This document shows positions 1-5,913 of a stretch of 27,949 bases of DNA, one piece after another. The DNA lies in the IMG/VR virus record IMGVR_UViG_3300005843_000029, positions 1 to 27,949 of that record, one strand, 5' to 3'. A model generated the notes under the pieces. That model made no database searches and had not been told where the DNA came from. It saw only the letters and a list, made by a program, of their open reading frames with translations. Source of the DNA: a virus. Numbering within the stretch: the stretch's first letter is position 1; each line of letters starts with the position of its first letter. A program made the translations under genes and the position numbers.

Positions 1-219
1 TGGGTGGTTAGCATGGGTGGCCTTGTAGATCTTCACACCGTGCCACAGGCACACCTCGGCGCCCGAAGTGTCAAACGCGGTGTGGACATTGTCACCATCA
101 AGAACATGCACCATCGTTGACATGATCTGCGCTGTCTCAAGTACCATCTTGGTGACATGCTTGTCGCAGTGGTATGACGCAGCGATGGCCGGATCGTAGT
201 CGAGAAGGAAGATGTTCAT
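1..219 (-). CDS. conserved phage protein, cut by the left window edge
   Basis: The first 73 codons of a leftward gene are present and the rest lies outside the window. The protein opens MNIFLLDYDPAIAASYHCDK and continues with HVTKMVLETAQIMSTMVH and, later, YKATHANHP. I recognise this as a small conserved protein common in phage accessory regions (aspartate-rich start, HCDKHVxKMxLETAQ motif, then KxTHxNHP); its biochemical role is not known to me and some databases give it no function. The start ATG at 217-219 overlaps the stop of the upstream gene in an ATGA arrangement, so it is translationally coupled to the operon arriving from the right. Confidence 0.8.
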   Translation of the reverse strand, partial: MNIFLLDYDPAIAASYHCDKHVTKMVLETAQIMSTMVHVLDGDNVHTAFDTSGAEVCLWHGVKIYKATHANHP

Positions 220-554
220 CGCCGTTCCATGAGGTAAGCCTTGACGACCCAAGTAGGGAAGCTGAGGTTGGTGTTGAACTGAAGGGAGATCATATCCTTG
301 CATGCGCGCATGAACTCATCATGGCAAGCATGTGCAGCAGGGATGTACCCCGTGGTCGGGAGCATGGTGTAGTAGATGTCCCCGCTCTCTGCCACGTAGG
401 CCACCACAAAGCCGAGGGTGCGGTGCTTGAACCGGGCGAGCAGACCAGTCGCATAGTCTTCCAAGCCGAAGGTGGCAACCGGGAAACGGAGCTCGTCGGT
501 GTCAACCGCGTCCAGAAAGTCACACTCAGCCGCGGTCTTGTAGAGTGTGAGCAT
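216..554 (-). CDS. hypothetical protein, 112 aa
   Basis: This leftward gene starts MLTLYKTAAECDFLDAV and ends KAYLMERR. It begins at ATG 552-554, overlapping the TGA of the gene to its right by four bases; a GTG at 557 would add one residue but would break that overlap. The stop in turn overlaps the next ATG. I do not recognise the family. The protein has no evident signal peptide or membrane segment and no clear catalytic motif. Its place in a chain of ATGA-coupled small genes makes it a convincing real gene of unknown role. Confidence 0.75.
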   Translation of the reverse strand: MLTLYKTAAECDFLDAVDTDELRFPVATFGLEDYATGLLARFKHRTLGFVVAYVAESGDIYYTMLPTTGYIPAAHACHDEFMRACKDMISLQFNTNLSFPTWVVKAYLMERR

Positions 555-739
555 CACAGCACCTCATAGAGATTGATAGTATTGTCAACCCGCTTCAGCT
601 TGCCTTCCGCGCACAGGGTACGGAGCGCAACCTGCATCTTCGCGCCCGGGAGGATACCATTGGCGTGAGCACACAGGGTGCCACTGCGGAGTTGCTTGCC
701 CTTGGGCTGGCTGGCGATGAAGGCGATGAGGGTTTCCAC
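554..739 (-). CDS. small hypothetical protein, 61 aa, winged-helix-like
   Basis: The start is GTG at 737-739. It lies five bases after AAGGAG and directly downstream of a GGGC/GCCC hairpin, the same cassette seen before several other genes of this phage; an earlier in-frame GTG at 790 would place promoter, hairpin and RBS inside the coding sequence and is rejected. The protein (ETLIAFIASQPKGKQLRSG, then LCAHANGILPGAKMQVAL and LKRVDNTINLYEVL) has the helix-helix-strand spacing of a small winged-helix DNA-binding fold with an end that resembles the wing (KLKRV..NLYEV). That fold is an inference from the pattern only. It is followed by two ATGA-coupled genes. Confidence 0.7.
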   Translation of the reverse strand: METLIAFIASQPKGKQLRSGTLCAHANGILPGAKMQVALRTLCAEGKLKRVDNTINLYEVL

Positions 740-745
740 GGTGAG

Positions 746-764
746 CTCCTTGGGCGCTTGGCCC
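746..764 (-). promoter_or_regulatory. 5' leader hairpin plus RBS of the 739 gene
   Basis: On the minus strand GGGC (764-761), loop CAAGC and GCCC (755-752) form a small hairpin that runs straight into AAGGAG (751-746). The same arrangement precedes the genes starting at 1002, 5842, 17579, 18243 and 20311. Confidence 0.7.
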
Positions 765-778
765 GGCTGTATGGCTGA

Positions 779-805
779 AAGATATGCCACACGTAAGGAA
801 GTAAA
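779..805 (-). promoter_or_regulatory. predicted promoter of the 739 gene
   Basis: On the minus strand AAGAAAG is followed by a -35 of TTTACT (805-800), a 15-base spacer and a -10 of TATCTT (784-779). It resembles the rightward promoters at 17190-17217 and 17859-17886, which share the AAGAAAG lead or the TATCTTTCAG -10 region. It lies inside a long palindrome. Confidence 0.55.
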
Positions 806-824
806 GTACTTTCTTACGTGTGGC
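786..824. repeat. 39-base near-perfect palindrome over a promoter
   Basis: The arms GCCACACGTAAG (786-797) and CTTACGTGTGGC (813-824) are perfect complements, and the inner bases continue the pairing (AAGTA/TACTT) with one G-T mismatch, leaving a three-base loop at 804-806. It sits between the stop of the HTH gene at 835 and the start at 739 and covers the -35 of the predicted promoter. There is no T-tract after it on the minus strand, so an operator or RNA-stabilising hairpin is more likely than a simple terminator. Confidence 0.85.
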
Positions 825-834
825 GTATACAGGG

Positions 835-1002
835 CTAGACGCCCTTGTGGGTGTCCCGGCGGAGGATGTAGCCCACGTTGGACACGTCAGTGTCGAACGC
901 ACGAGCCAGCTTGTCGCGTGACCAGCCGGCAGCAGCGAGGCGGCGGATGCGCTTCACTTGGTCTGAGGTGAGATGGCTATTGTGACCGTAGCGGCGATCC
1001 AT
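835..1002 (-). CDS. small helix-turn-helix protein, 55 aa
   Basis: This gene encodes a short basic protein: MDRRYGHNSHLTSDQVKRI, then RRLAAAGWSRDKLARAF and DTDVSNVGYILRRDTHKGV. The central segment, residues 12-48, has the spacing of a helix-turn-helix (recognition helix about DVSNVGYILRR), like the DNA-binding end of resolvases or sigma region 4. The start ATG at 1000-1002 follows CAAGGAGCTTGAC and a GGGCACAGCCC hairpin. The core resembles the HTH of the next upstream gene (VRRLSEIGWSAERIAGEM), suggesting they are paralogues. It could bind the nearby palindrome at 786-824; that is inference. Confidence 0.8.
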   Translation of the reverse strand: MDRRYGHNSHLTSDQVKRIRRLAAAGWSRDKLARAFDTDVSNVGYILRRDTHKGV

Positions 1003-1009
1003 GTCAAGC

Positions 1010-1025
1010 TCCTTGGGCTGTGCCC
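1010..1025 (-). promoter_or_regulatory. leader hairpin plus RBS of the 1002 gene
   Basis: The minus strand reads GGGC-ACA-GCCC (1025-1015) followed at once by AAGGAG. This is a variant of the phage's recurrent hairpin-RBS cassette with a three-base loop. Confidence 0.7.
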
Positions 1026-1038
1026 AGCTTGGTGATGC

Positions 1039-1521
1039 CTACTTGATACGGAGCCTTTTCACAAGCGCAAGCGTAATCTTTGAGACTTGTGAAACTGGCT
1101 CAAGGTCACAGGTTCTCGCAATCACACCGTCGTATGGGGGCCGCTTCTCATACACCAGTGGCACAGAGTCTGGAGTGTGATCACACCAGTTAGCCACCCG
1201 AAAGATGCGCCCATCCGGTTTGAACCGGACGAGCCTGCCCACTGGGAACCTAGAGTGGATGAAGTTGTACCGCGGCGGCGGCCCTGGCTTCTGCGTGAGT
1301 ACGTCTCGCACGATGGCCACGCTGCACTTCATCTCCCCTGCTATGCGCTCGGCGCTCCAACCAATTTCGCTCAGCCTGCGTACGTGCTGAACCCCGTCGC
1401 TAAAGGGGATGAAGTTGTGCCGCGGTGGGGGGAGGGAGCTCTTCGTCGCCGAAGACGGGGTGGCCATCTGTGTCTGAAGCAGGCGCCCGACTTTCAAACG
1501 CTGCCTGAGCGATAGGCGCAT
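1039..1521 (-). CDS. HTH-containing hypothetical protein, 160 aa
   Basis: The middle of this protein, about residues 43-76 (VQHVRRLSEIGWSAERIAGE and onward), is a helix-turn-helix similar to that of the neighbouring 55 aa protein. A ten-residue segment occurs twice, PPPRHNFIPF and PPPRYNFIHS, and the DNA shows the same repeat at about 1258 and 1409. The ATG at 1521 has a good AAGGAAGAG six bases upstream but lies inside the DUF3310 gene; ATG 1467 (142 aa, weak RBS) is an alternative start. The C-terminal half (VGRLVRFKPDGRIFRVANW) looks like a small beta-rich domain. Function unknown, possibly a regulator. Confidence 0.65.
   Translation of the reverse strand: MRLSLRQRLKVGRLLQTQMATPSSATKSSLPPPRHNFIPFSDGVQHVRRLSEIGWSAERIAGEMKCSVAIVRDVLTQKPGPPPRYNFIHSRFPVGRLVRFKPDGRIFRVANWCDHTPDSVPLVYEKRPPYDGVIARTCDLEPVSQVSKITLALVKRLRIK
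1043..1070 (-). promoter_or_regulatory. predicted promoter of the 1002 gene
   Basis: TTGCGC (1070-1065), a 16-base spacer and TATCAA (1048-1043) on the minus strand match the repeated phage promoter. The predicted transcript starts about ten bases before the GGGCACAGCCC hairpin. The promoter overlaps the 3' end of the 1039-1521 gene. Confidence 0.65.
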
Positions 1522-1963
1522 AGGTCTCTTCCTTCTTGGCCAGTGCTGCCTTCTCTTTCGCGATCAATGTTAAAACCACTTCGTGAGCAACCCCGATTGT
1601 GTCTTTGATCTCAGGTTCGCTGCCGCCAGTGGACCACAGCATGTACGCCACGAACAACGCTTTGCAGGCAATCAACTCATCCATGCCTACATATCCGGGT
1701 ACGCTCAAGTTATCATGGCGCATGCGCTCGATGGTATGTGGTCGGGCCGGTTTACGCAGTACCTCCATCAGCTTTTCGATGTAGTGGAGCGACTTCTCGA
1801 GATCCTGAATGCCATTCTTGTCACGCCAGCGGAAGAGATACTTGGTGGCACAGCCAACCAAGTAGGACGGCCCGAAGGCATCGCTGATGAGGTCCCAGTG
1901 CTGGACAGCACCGTCGGCTTTCTTGTAGTGGCTGCCTGCCACCTGACGGTCATTTGCGGACAT
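1400..1963 (-). CDS. DUF3310 family protein
   Basis: Residues about 15-75 carry the DUF3310 signature: QHWDLI, YLVGCATKYLFRW, KNGIQDLEKSLHYIEKL. This family is widespread in phages and is often labelled a nucleotide kinase-like protein, though that activity is not well established. The ATG at 1963 (MSANDRQVAGSHYKKA) is chosen because it overlaps the end of the HD gene by 14 bases and begins just before the conserved domain; the open frame reaches further upstream only through the HD gene. The C-terminal 80 residues are variable and overlap the HTH gene. Position beside TS-fold and HD genes agrees with a role in nucleotide metabolism. Confidence 0.9.
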   Translation of the reverse strand: MSANDRQVAGSHYKKADGAVQHWDLISDAFGPSYLVGCATKYLFRWRDKNGIQDLEKSLHYIEKLMEVLRKPARPHTIERMRHDNLSVPGYVGMDELIACKALFVAYMLWSTGGSEPEIKDTIGVAHEVVLTLIAKEKAALAKKEETYAPIAQAAFESRAPASDTDGHPVFGDEELPPPTAAQLHPL

Positions 1964-2543
1964 GGTTGTATTCCTTGATGATGTGTTGGAGCATGCGGTG
2001 GGCGTTCTGATACATCGCGGCCCATTCGTCAGGCCGAACGAACTGAGCGTCTTCTGTGGACACACCGTTGGCGTACGGGGTGGCCGAGCTGATCGGGAGG
2101 AGCCTGCGCGTGTACACGAGTGCTCGGTCGAAGACATCGTCCATGGTGGTGTTGCCGAGCCGTCGCTCTTCGATGCAGAACCACAGGAGCTCCATGATGT
2201 CTGCGGCCCGCAGCATGAGTGTCTCGTACTCGTTCAGGTCGTGAACGATGCCGAGCTCAAGCTCAATGTCCTGCTCCATGGCGTTGAGCGCGTCAGTCAG
2301 TGGCTTGCTCCGCCACTTGGCGTTCGCGGGGGTATCACCCGTGTCGTACTCTGGGACGTCATGGTCCAGCCCTGCCATCAGCAGGTTCACCGTCAGCTTG
2401 TCCGACGCCACGATCTCGCGGAGCAGCATAGCCACGCCCCAGCTATGAGCGGCGACGGTCTGCTGACTGTGGACCGGCTGCGTGTGCCAGCGACGGACCG
2501 CACCACCCTTGCGGATACGGTCGTGTGCCGCCACGAAGCTCAC
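1950..2543 (-). CDS. HD-domain phosphohydrolase, YfbR-like 5'-nucleotidase
   Basis: The HD metal site is plain: RRWH (17-20), AHS (32-34), LDHDVPEYDTGD (59-70), and a later acidic helix (RAADIMELL). The RWH, AHS and HDxxEYxTGD spacing matches YfbR-type 5'-deoxynucleotidases, which remove phosphate from dNMPs; phage relatives of the HD superfamily also destroy selected dNTPs. GTG at 2541-2543 is chosen since it overlaps the TS stop as GTGA and has GGAG six bases upstream; the GTG at 2564 would lie before that RBS. Next to the TS-fold gene it may clear a canonical nucleotide so that a modified one is used. Substrate is not readable from sequence. Confidence 0.85.
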   Translation of the reverse strand: MSFVAAHDRIRKGGAVRRWHTQPVHSQQTVAAHSWGVAMLLREIVASDKLTVNLLMAGLDHDVPEYDTGDTPANAKWRSKPLTDALNAMEQDIELELGIVHDLNEYETLMLRAADIMELLWFCIEERRLGNTTMDDVFDRALVYTRRLLPISSATPYANGVSTEDAQFVRPDEWAAMYQNAHRMLQHIIKEYNHVRK

Positions 2544-3559
2544 TTGAGTCTCCGGAGCAGCCACCGCTTGCAGGCCATGGCCCAGTCAGTGGCGTGGCAC
2601 TTGTCAGCGTACTCGATGGCCCGCTGGACATCATTACGTTTCCAGGCGCACCACGCGAGCAGCAGTGGGAACGCCGCATGGTCGAAATACGGAATCCCAG
2701 TCTCGCCGTAGTCGATGGACTGCCCATCTGCTGCTCTGAGGACCTGACGCATGATGGAGTCAAGCGCTCCATCGAAAGCGATCATGCGGTAGTCCGAGAT
2801 ACCATCATCGGGCAGACCGGTGAACATGCTGAACGGCGTGGCGACGTTGAGACTGTAGAGATCGAACGGCATCTTGTAGCCCGGGGGAGCGTTCTTCTCG
2901 AATACTGCGGTGTACGCATGGAAGTCGCACGAGATCTGGTAGTACTTGCCGACAGGCACGCCAACACACCCGGCGATGTATTCCTGCAGAGTGCTGAACT
3001 GGACTACGTTCGCACCGTAGGCGCCCCAGATCATGTCATTGCTGCGGCAGAACACCATCAGGTCCAGCTTGCCATCCACGATGCGGAGCTTGATCATGTC
3101 GTTGCACGGGATGTCTTTCTTCGACGCGCCGAGGTCTTTGTTCTGATCCCAGATCTGGAGCATGACCTGCCGGTTCAGCGGGTTCTGCTGGAGCAGGCCG
3201 ACAGCGAGTTTGATCTGATCATTGATACCAGTTTCACGCAAGCGGTAGCCATACGGTGCATGGAACGTGACCCCGTCGTCGCTGTAGTCTGCCATCCGCT
3301 TGTTGAAGAATGCCAGAGTGGCAACATCGCACTGGCCATTGAGGATCCAGAGCGCTTCGAAGAAGTGGAAGAACGGGTTGGCATCCCGGTTCTCGTCCCA
3401 CAGCACGCGCTCGCACGGGTTGTCGTACACCGTGGTCACGGGGAACGGGACAACATAGGCGTCGCCAGCCCGGGTCGTGGTCAGCAACCCATGGTCACGG
3501 ATGAGCTGAGCTCCGGTCTCGTACGCGTAGTTGACGTTGCGCTTGTGGATGACGTGCAT
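2540..3559 (-). CDS. thymidylate synthase-fold enzyme (TS or pyrimidine hydroxymethylase)
   Basis: The protein has the ThyA-family core: catalytic Cys152 in DIPCND, the phosphate/nucleotide motif CRSND (Arg172, Asp175), Asn184 in GAYGANVVQFS, and His214/Tyr216 in CDFHAY. In bacterial ThyA the catalytic motif is PCH; here it is PCN, as in many divergent phage members. The family includes thymidylate synthases and dUMP or dCMP hydroxymethylases; the retained Asn184 argues for a uracil substrate, not cytosine. At 339 aa it is longer than E. coli ThyA (264). ATG 3559 follows GAAGAAAG; a TTG at 3577 overlapping the previous stop is a possible alternative. The next gene toward the promoter is a thymine hypermodification protein, which favours 5-hydroxymethyl-dUMP synthesis. 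Confidence 0.88.
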   Translation of the reverse strand: MHVIHKRNVNYAYETGAQLIRDHGLLTTTRAGDAYVVPFPVTTVYDNPCERVLWDENRDANPFFHFFEALWILNGQCDVATLAFFNKRMADYSDDGVTFHAPYGYRLRETGINDQIKLAVGLLQQNPLNRQVMLQIWDQNKDLGASKKDIPCNDMIKLRIVDGKLDLMVFCRSNDMIWGAYGANVVQFSTLQEYIAGCVGVPVGKYYQISCDFHAYTAVFEKNAPPGYKMPFDLYSLNVATPFSMFTGLPDDGISDYRMIAFDGALDSIMRQVLRAADGQSIDYGETGIPYFDHAAFPLLLAWCAWKRNDVQRAIEYADKCHATDWAMACKRWLLRRLK

Positions 3560-3573
3560 TGTGCGGGCTTTCT

Positions 3574-4458
3574 TCAAAGGGCTGCGGGGGTGTACCGCGC
3601 CCGGGGTTGACCTTCGTTGAGTCTGACGCGTTCGTACTTGTCAAACTCGCAAAGGCAGTTGGTGAGGTTGTTCATATCGCGGAATACTGTTCCGTAATAC
3701 TCGATGTCATCTTTATACTCCGCGATGCCATCGAGCACAAGGTCGCGCAAGCGAAGGAGGTGTTCTTGAACGTCGCCCTTCTTGTGGCGAGTATGGATGG
3801 GCTGTTCCATCACACGGTTCAAGCCACGCAGAGTGCCGGGACCAGCAAGGACAAAGGTCCCCCAGTCTTTAGCTTTCCGCAACTGGGACGAATACTTGAA
3901 GTCTGTCGCCACTTGGTTAGCCATGAAGTCGCTGAAACCGTTGTGCTCTTTGAGCATGGTAGCGAAAGACTCCACGCTGTCAAACCGCCATCGGCCCGCG
4001 CCTTGTCTCGCATGTTTCCAAAGCGGCTCCAGGACCTTGGTGGCGAAGTATTCAGCCTTGTCCATGCTGTGCCCATTGGTGGACACAATATAAGCACCAG
4101 TCCACACCTTCAGGCCAGCATCCCGGCGCTCGTGCAGCACGCGAATGAACTTCTTCGGATTGAAGACTTCGATGTACCCCAAGGCTTTCAGGGTGCCGTG
4201 CCAGTTGACCACACGGGCGACGCACAGATTGAACCACAGGTAAGGGCACTTATCGTGCGGCCGAAGAATGTTCTTGTGGACCCACTTCGTTTCCGTGTCG
4301 TCGTTGCGGTTGATATTGCAGAAACGCCACTCTTTGAGAATGGGGTCGTCCGTCCAGTCGCGCCGCGGTATGCCACCAGCTTTGAACAGACGGATGCTAT
4401 CGCGCTCTTTGATGAAGTACAGAAAGCGATTGAGCGGCAGACTGGTGGAGCGGGTCAT
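3574..4458 (-). CDS. stand-alone 5-hmdU DNA kinase helical-domain protein (thymine hypermodification)
   Basis: The N-terminal half matches the family named '5-hmdU DNA kinase helical domain' or alpha-glutamyl/putrescinyl thymine pyrophosphorylase: FLYFIKERDSIR (12-23), DWTDDPILKEWRFCNINR (34-51), DDTETKW, and later WTGAYIVSTNG. In phages that hypermodify thymine this helical, glycosylase-like domain accompanies enzymes that phosphorylate and then substitute 5-hydroxymethyluracil in DNA. No P-loop (GxxxxGKS/T) is visible anywhere in the 294 residues, so the kinase part of fused homologues is absent. ATG 4456-4458 overlaps the upstream stop as ATGA. It sits between the TS-fold gene and a glycosyltransferase gene. 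The family call is firm; the exact reaction is not. Confidence 0.85.
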   Translation of the reverse strand: MTRSTSLPLNRFLYFIKERDSIRLFKAGGIPRRDWTDDPILKEWRFCNINRNDDTETKWVHKNILRPHDKCPYLWFNLCVARVVNWHGTLKALGYIEVFNPKKFIRVLHERRDAGLKVWTGAYIVSTNGHSMDKAEYFATKVLEPLWKHARQGAGRWRFDSVESFATMLKEHNGFSDFMANQVATDFKYSSQLRKAKDWGTFVLAGPGTLRGLNRVMEQPIHTRHKKGDVQEHLLRLRDLVLDGIAEYKDDIEYYGTVFRDMNNLTNCLCEFDKYERVRLNEGQPRARYTPAAL

Positions 4459-4652
4459 TGTTTCTTCCCTGTGATGGTCACGCTGAACCTAGCACCAGCG
4501 ACAAACTCTCGCCACGGCGCTACCCCAGTCGGTATAATCTCATTGTAGACGTGGACCTTCATCTCGGTCCCTTCTATTGCGCCAATTGGCTTGCCGTCAA
4601 TAATGATGACTCCGTCCCCGGTTTTATCATCAATCTTGATGTTGATGTTCAT
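4455..4652 (-). CDS. small hypothetical protein, 65 aa, beta-rich
   Basis: A short gene joined by ATGA overlaps on both sides to the glycosyltransferase and the hmdU helical-domain genes. The sequence MNINIKIDDKTGDGVIIIDG is followed by KPIGAIEGTEMKVHVYN and ends FSVTITGKKQ. Alternating hydrophobic residues and DG turns suggest a small beta-sheet protein. I recognise no family. Its position inside a coupled modification operon makes an accessory role plausible, but nothing in the residues shows one. Confidence 0.75.
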   Translation of the reverse strand: MNINIKIDDKTGDGVIIIDGKPIGAIEGTEMKVHVYNEIIPTGVAPWREFVAGARFSVTITGKKQ

Positions 4653-5443
4653 AGCAGTGAACTTTCGTATGCCTTCTTCCAGCTTGCCACGATGTCGAGG
4701 CGCTCGTACCCCCAAGTCCCCTTCTTGCCCTTGGGCACGACGCGGACAAACTCGGGGAACATACGCATCAGGTCCCGTGCCGCTTGGGCTTGGACCTCTG
4801 GCGTGCGGACAGTGCTGCACCCCCCGGCGGTATTGCTCCCCGGCTGAGAGTGGGCGTAGTCGGTCAGTACGACATTCTGATGGCCATTCGTGAGGAGCCT
4901 CAGCGTTACCGCGAAGTCCTCCATAAGCTTGGGCTTGCTGAAGTCAGCATCGATTGCCCGCAAGGCATCGGTACGGAACCCCATTGCGCGCATGACGCGG
5001 GTGTTCTTGACAAGGTTCTCAGGCAGTCGGTTCCACCCCTCACGGGGGGCGATGCCTACTTGGGCGATCTCGTTGATGAGGAGCTCATACTTGGCTTTGA
5101 GGAACATGGTGTCCATGTTCTTCGGGGTGGCCAAGTACAGGCTGAAAGGGGATGCAGATTCTGCTTTGCGCTTGGGGCCGCGGACGAAGAAGGTCAGGTC
5201 ATCGTCCAGCATCATGAACTGTTTGATGCCGATCTTCTCGCAGTGCTTCCAGATGAAGTTGCGCTTGTGACCAATGCCGGGCCACTTCTGGTCGCTGACC
5301 AGCACATTGCGGCCGAGGTCCTTATGCGCCTTTGCCTCGGACGGGTACACCACCAGATACGTCTCAGGGAGCCACCTCGTAGGTATCATGCTCAACGTGA
5401 TCTGTGATTGGACCCGTCCGAGGGTCGGGATGAAGATTCTCAT
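4649..5443 (-). CDS. TET-associated-type glycosyltransferase (TAGT), GT-A fold
   Basis: The protein opens MRIFIPTLGRVQSQIT and has GIGHKRNFIW near residue 57 and QFMMLDDDLTFFVRG near 75, with the metal-binding DDD at 80-82. These are the hallmarks of the TAGT family, GT-A glycosyltransferases found in phages beside TET/JBP oxygenases or other base-modifying enzymes and linked to sugar transfer onto hydroxymethylated bases in DNA. A conserved acidic segment (LMEDFAVTLRLL) follows near 195, like the catalytic acidic region of GT-A enzymes. No TET gene is in the window; the neighbours point to hydroxymethyluracil instead. ATG at 5443 follows AAGGGCACAC. Acceptor and sugar are unknown. Confidence 0.82.
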   Translation of the reverse strand: MRIFIPTLGRVQSQITLSMIPTRWLPETYLVVYPSEAKAHKDLGRNVLVSDQKWPGIGHKRNFIWKHCEKIGIKQFMMLDDDLTFFVRGPKRKAESASPFSLYLATPKNMDTMFLKAKYELLINEIAQVGIAPREGWNRLPENLVKNTRVMRAMGFRTDALRAIDADFSKPKLMEDFAVTLRLLTNGHQNVVLTDYAHSQPGSNTAGGCSTVRTPEVQAQAARDLMRMFPEFVRVVPKGKKGTWGYERLDIVASWKKAYESSLL

Positions 5444-5476
5444 GTGTGCCCTTGTGCGGTGAAGCGAAGGTGCCGA

Positions 5477-5842
5477 TCAGGCGGTGGCGAGAACGCCAGC
5501 AGCGAGAGCGCCGCGGATGTAGCCACGGATGAAGGTGTCGGGGTTGCTCTTGGCCGAGGTGCCGCGGGGTTGCTTCAGTGTCTTGCGCAGACGGCCCATG
5601 CCGGTCTCGAGGGTGGCACCAGCACCGCCGAACGCGGCGCGGACGATGGCGAACATGCTGCCTTCACGCGGCTCGGTCTTGCCACCCTTCAGCTTGGCGT
5701 CGTCAGCGAGCTTGGGCTTGCGGCCGGTCTTCGCGGTGGCCTTGTTCTTGCCCTTGGGCGCCGGCAGGGCTGCCTTGACCTTCTTGGCGGTCTTCTTGGT
5801 GGGGGTGCCGATCAGGTCGTCGACGTCGTTCTTCTTACCCAT
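5477..5842 (-). CDS. small basic Lys/Ala-rich protein, 121 aa
   Basis: The first 60 residues are a low-complexity basic stretch (KKTAKKVKAALPAPKGKNKA and similar), like histone H1-type or nucleoid-associated tails. The second half (FAIVRAAFGGAGATLETGMG, then TFIRGYIRGALAAGVLATA) looks like a small folded helical domain that is common at the ends of phage basic proteins. It probably binds DNA or nucleic acid, by composition only. It is the first gene after the strong promoter at 5886-5913 and has the hairpin leader and AAGGAG, so it should be well expressed and heads the operon carrying the base-modification genes. Confidence 0.75.
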   Translation of the reverse strand: MGKKNDVDDLIGTPTKKTAKKVKAALPAPKGKNKATAKTGRKPKLADDAKLKGGKTEPREGSMFAIVRAAFGGAGATLETGMGRLRKTLKQPRGTSAKSNPDTFIRGYIRGALAAGVLATA

Positions 5843-5849
5843 GATGGGT

Positions 5850-5873
5850 CTCCTTGTAGTGAGCGCTTGGCTC
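5850..5873 (-). promoter_or_regulatory. leader hairpin plus RBS of the 5842 gene
   Basis: The minus strand reads GAGC-CAAGC-GCTC (5873-5861) and, five bases later, AAGGAG (5855-5850). The stem bases differ from the GGGC/GCCC versions elsewhere while the pairing and the CAAGC loop are kept, which is compensatory change supporting a real RNA hairpin. Confidence 0.7.
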
Positions 5874-5885
5874 GGTTGTACTGAT

Positions 5886-5913
5886 GTGATAACCCCGGGG
5901 TTTCAGGCTGCAA
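5886..5913 (-). promoter_or_regulatory. predicted promoter of the base-modification operon
   Basis: On the minus strand TTGCAG (5913-5908), exactly 16 bases, and TATCAC (5891-5886). Both hexamers and the spacer equal those of the rightward promoter at 18176-18203. It overlaps the 3' end of the SNF2 helicase gene and should drive the genes from 5842 leftward. Confidence 0.7.

Noticed and set aside
554-790. Longer version of the 61 aa gene starting at GTG 790
   Set aside because: Its first 17 codons would cover the hairpin and AAGGAG that precede other genes of this phage; the GTG at 739 is correctly spaced from that RBS.
585-902. Open frame of 105 codons across the palindrome region on the minus strand
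   Set aside because: It crosses the promoter, the palindrome and two better-supported genes, and has no RBS or family signal.
2525-3610. 361-codon open frame on the plus strand opposite the TS-fold gene
   Set aside because: It is the antisense shadow of a gene with clear catalytic motifs; no RBS or domain is seen.
3574-4458. Complete 5-hmdU DNA kinase
   Set aside because: No P-loop or other kinase motif is present; only the helical domain is supported.
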